The notes beneath the pieces were generated by a model, which was not told the origin of the DNA, searched no databases, and saw nothing but the letters and a program-made list of their open reading frames with translations. A program made the position numbers and the translations under genes. From contig CAYXVE010000026.1 in the NCBI GenBank assembly GCA_964468435.1, positions 1 to 62,719 of the forward strand: 62,719 bases of DNA. The letters are read 5' to 3'. Within the stretch, counting starts at the first letter, position 1; each line of letters begins with the position of its first letter. Positions 62,492 through 62,719 of the stretch are shown piece by piece. The DNA is from JBCCTX01 sp964468435. Its GTDB lineage: Bacteria; Bacteroidota; Bacteroidia; J057.

Positions 62492-62719
62492 ATAAACTAA
62501 TTTCACCATAGTATTTGAGCTGAGAAATCAACTTTAAATTGTACTTACTAAATTTTAAATATAGTGCATTTATTTGAAAAATCATTCTCATACTATCTAA
62601 TGCTCTATCATAATACTCTATATTCATACAATAATAAGTAATACTTATTTGATCTGCACTGATTTTAAGCACTTACAAATTTTCGAATATTCATACTCTT
62701 TAGAAAATTGATTCATATA

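Noticed and set aside
62421..62672. 83-codon frame on minus overlapping the start of the M28 peptidase gene
   Set aside because: It overlaps the signal-peptide region of a clear gene in another frame and has AT-rich, non-protein-like composition.

Overview
The window is a chromosomal segment from a member of the Bacteroidota, most probably a Cytophagales-type marine or soil bacterium. The evidence is a PorT gene next to ubiE/menG, Bacteroidota-restricted families (DUF1684, DUF4178, DUF6089, DUF6268-like, CotH, DUF2807, a CarB without an MGS domain), promoters of the TTG-N19-21-TAnnTTTG type, almost no Shine-Dalgarno sequences, and c-type cytochrome/PVC-type dehydrogenases. No phage, integrase, IS, rRNA or CRISPR array is present. 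Most genes are housekeeping genes. The species cannot be fixed from the sequence alone.

Layout. 1-5.7 kb: a minus-strand periplasmic oxidoreductase set (PVC-type haem dehydrogenase, GMC flavoprotein, Tat-bearing small subunit). 6-11 kb: two exported proteins on plus, then NfeD-flotillin-SRPBCC on minus, where the SRPBCC gene is broken by one in-frame TGA, an orphan DUF5615 toxin-like gene, and tRNA-Ala(GGC). 11.3-16.6 kb: DUF1684, a Bacteroidota family of unknown function, pdxA, dnaB, a GT2 glycosyltransferase. 16.8-20.2 kb: ispF and a DUF4178 cluster. 20.2-22.8 kb: serpin and aminopeptidase P. 23.1-25.6 kb: promoter, tRNA-Gln(TTG), prs, rplY, pth. 25.8-30.5 kb: carB, a membrane protein, a UPF0173 hydrolase. 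30.8-36.5 kb: rnr, a small unknown protein, CotH, DUF2807. 36.5-37.2 kb: a decayed stretch with a RelE-like toxin fragment. 37.2-41.8 kb: DUF983, a QTMAN-family glycosyltransferase overlapping engB, ubiE/menG, porT, a BON-LysM protein. 42-48.4 kb: a secreted protein, ABC permease, GT9 transferase, cytochrome-fused sugar dehydrogenase, cysteine desulfurase. 48.8-50 kb: a striking 31-residue-repeat beta-solenoid protein. 50.3-55.9 kb: 2OG-Fe(II) oxygenase, CbpA-type DnaJ, topA, STAS, Fur-family regulator. 56-58.3 kb: a 42-residue membrane protein, groEL, groES. 59.2-62.5 kb: an outer-membrane barrel protein, a coiled-coil lipoprotein, an M28 peptidase.

The most unusual pattern is not a gene. 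At least seven gene ends carry homologous terminator hairpins built on the same arms, GAGGAAGTC and GACTTCCTC, usually with a 9-nt loop ending in AAGTC. At three or four of them a further conserved block of about 70-140 nt precedes the hairpin. Unrelated genes therefore share a dispersed 3'-end element, which may be a REP/MITE-like repeat domesticated as a terminator or a family of 3'-UTR RNAs. Other items worth attention are the solenoid protein, a bacterial homologue of the tRNA-queuosine mannosyltransferase next to engB, a likely Tat 'hitch-hiker' dehydrogenase, the nonsense-interrupted SRPBCC gene, and paired palindromes between dnaJ and topA. Stretches of 100-300 bases between genes not listed separately showed nothing I could support.
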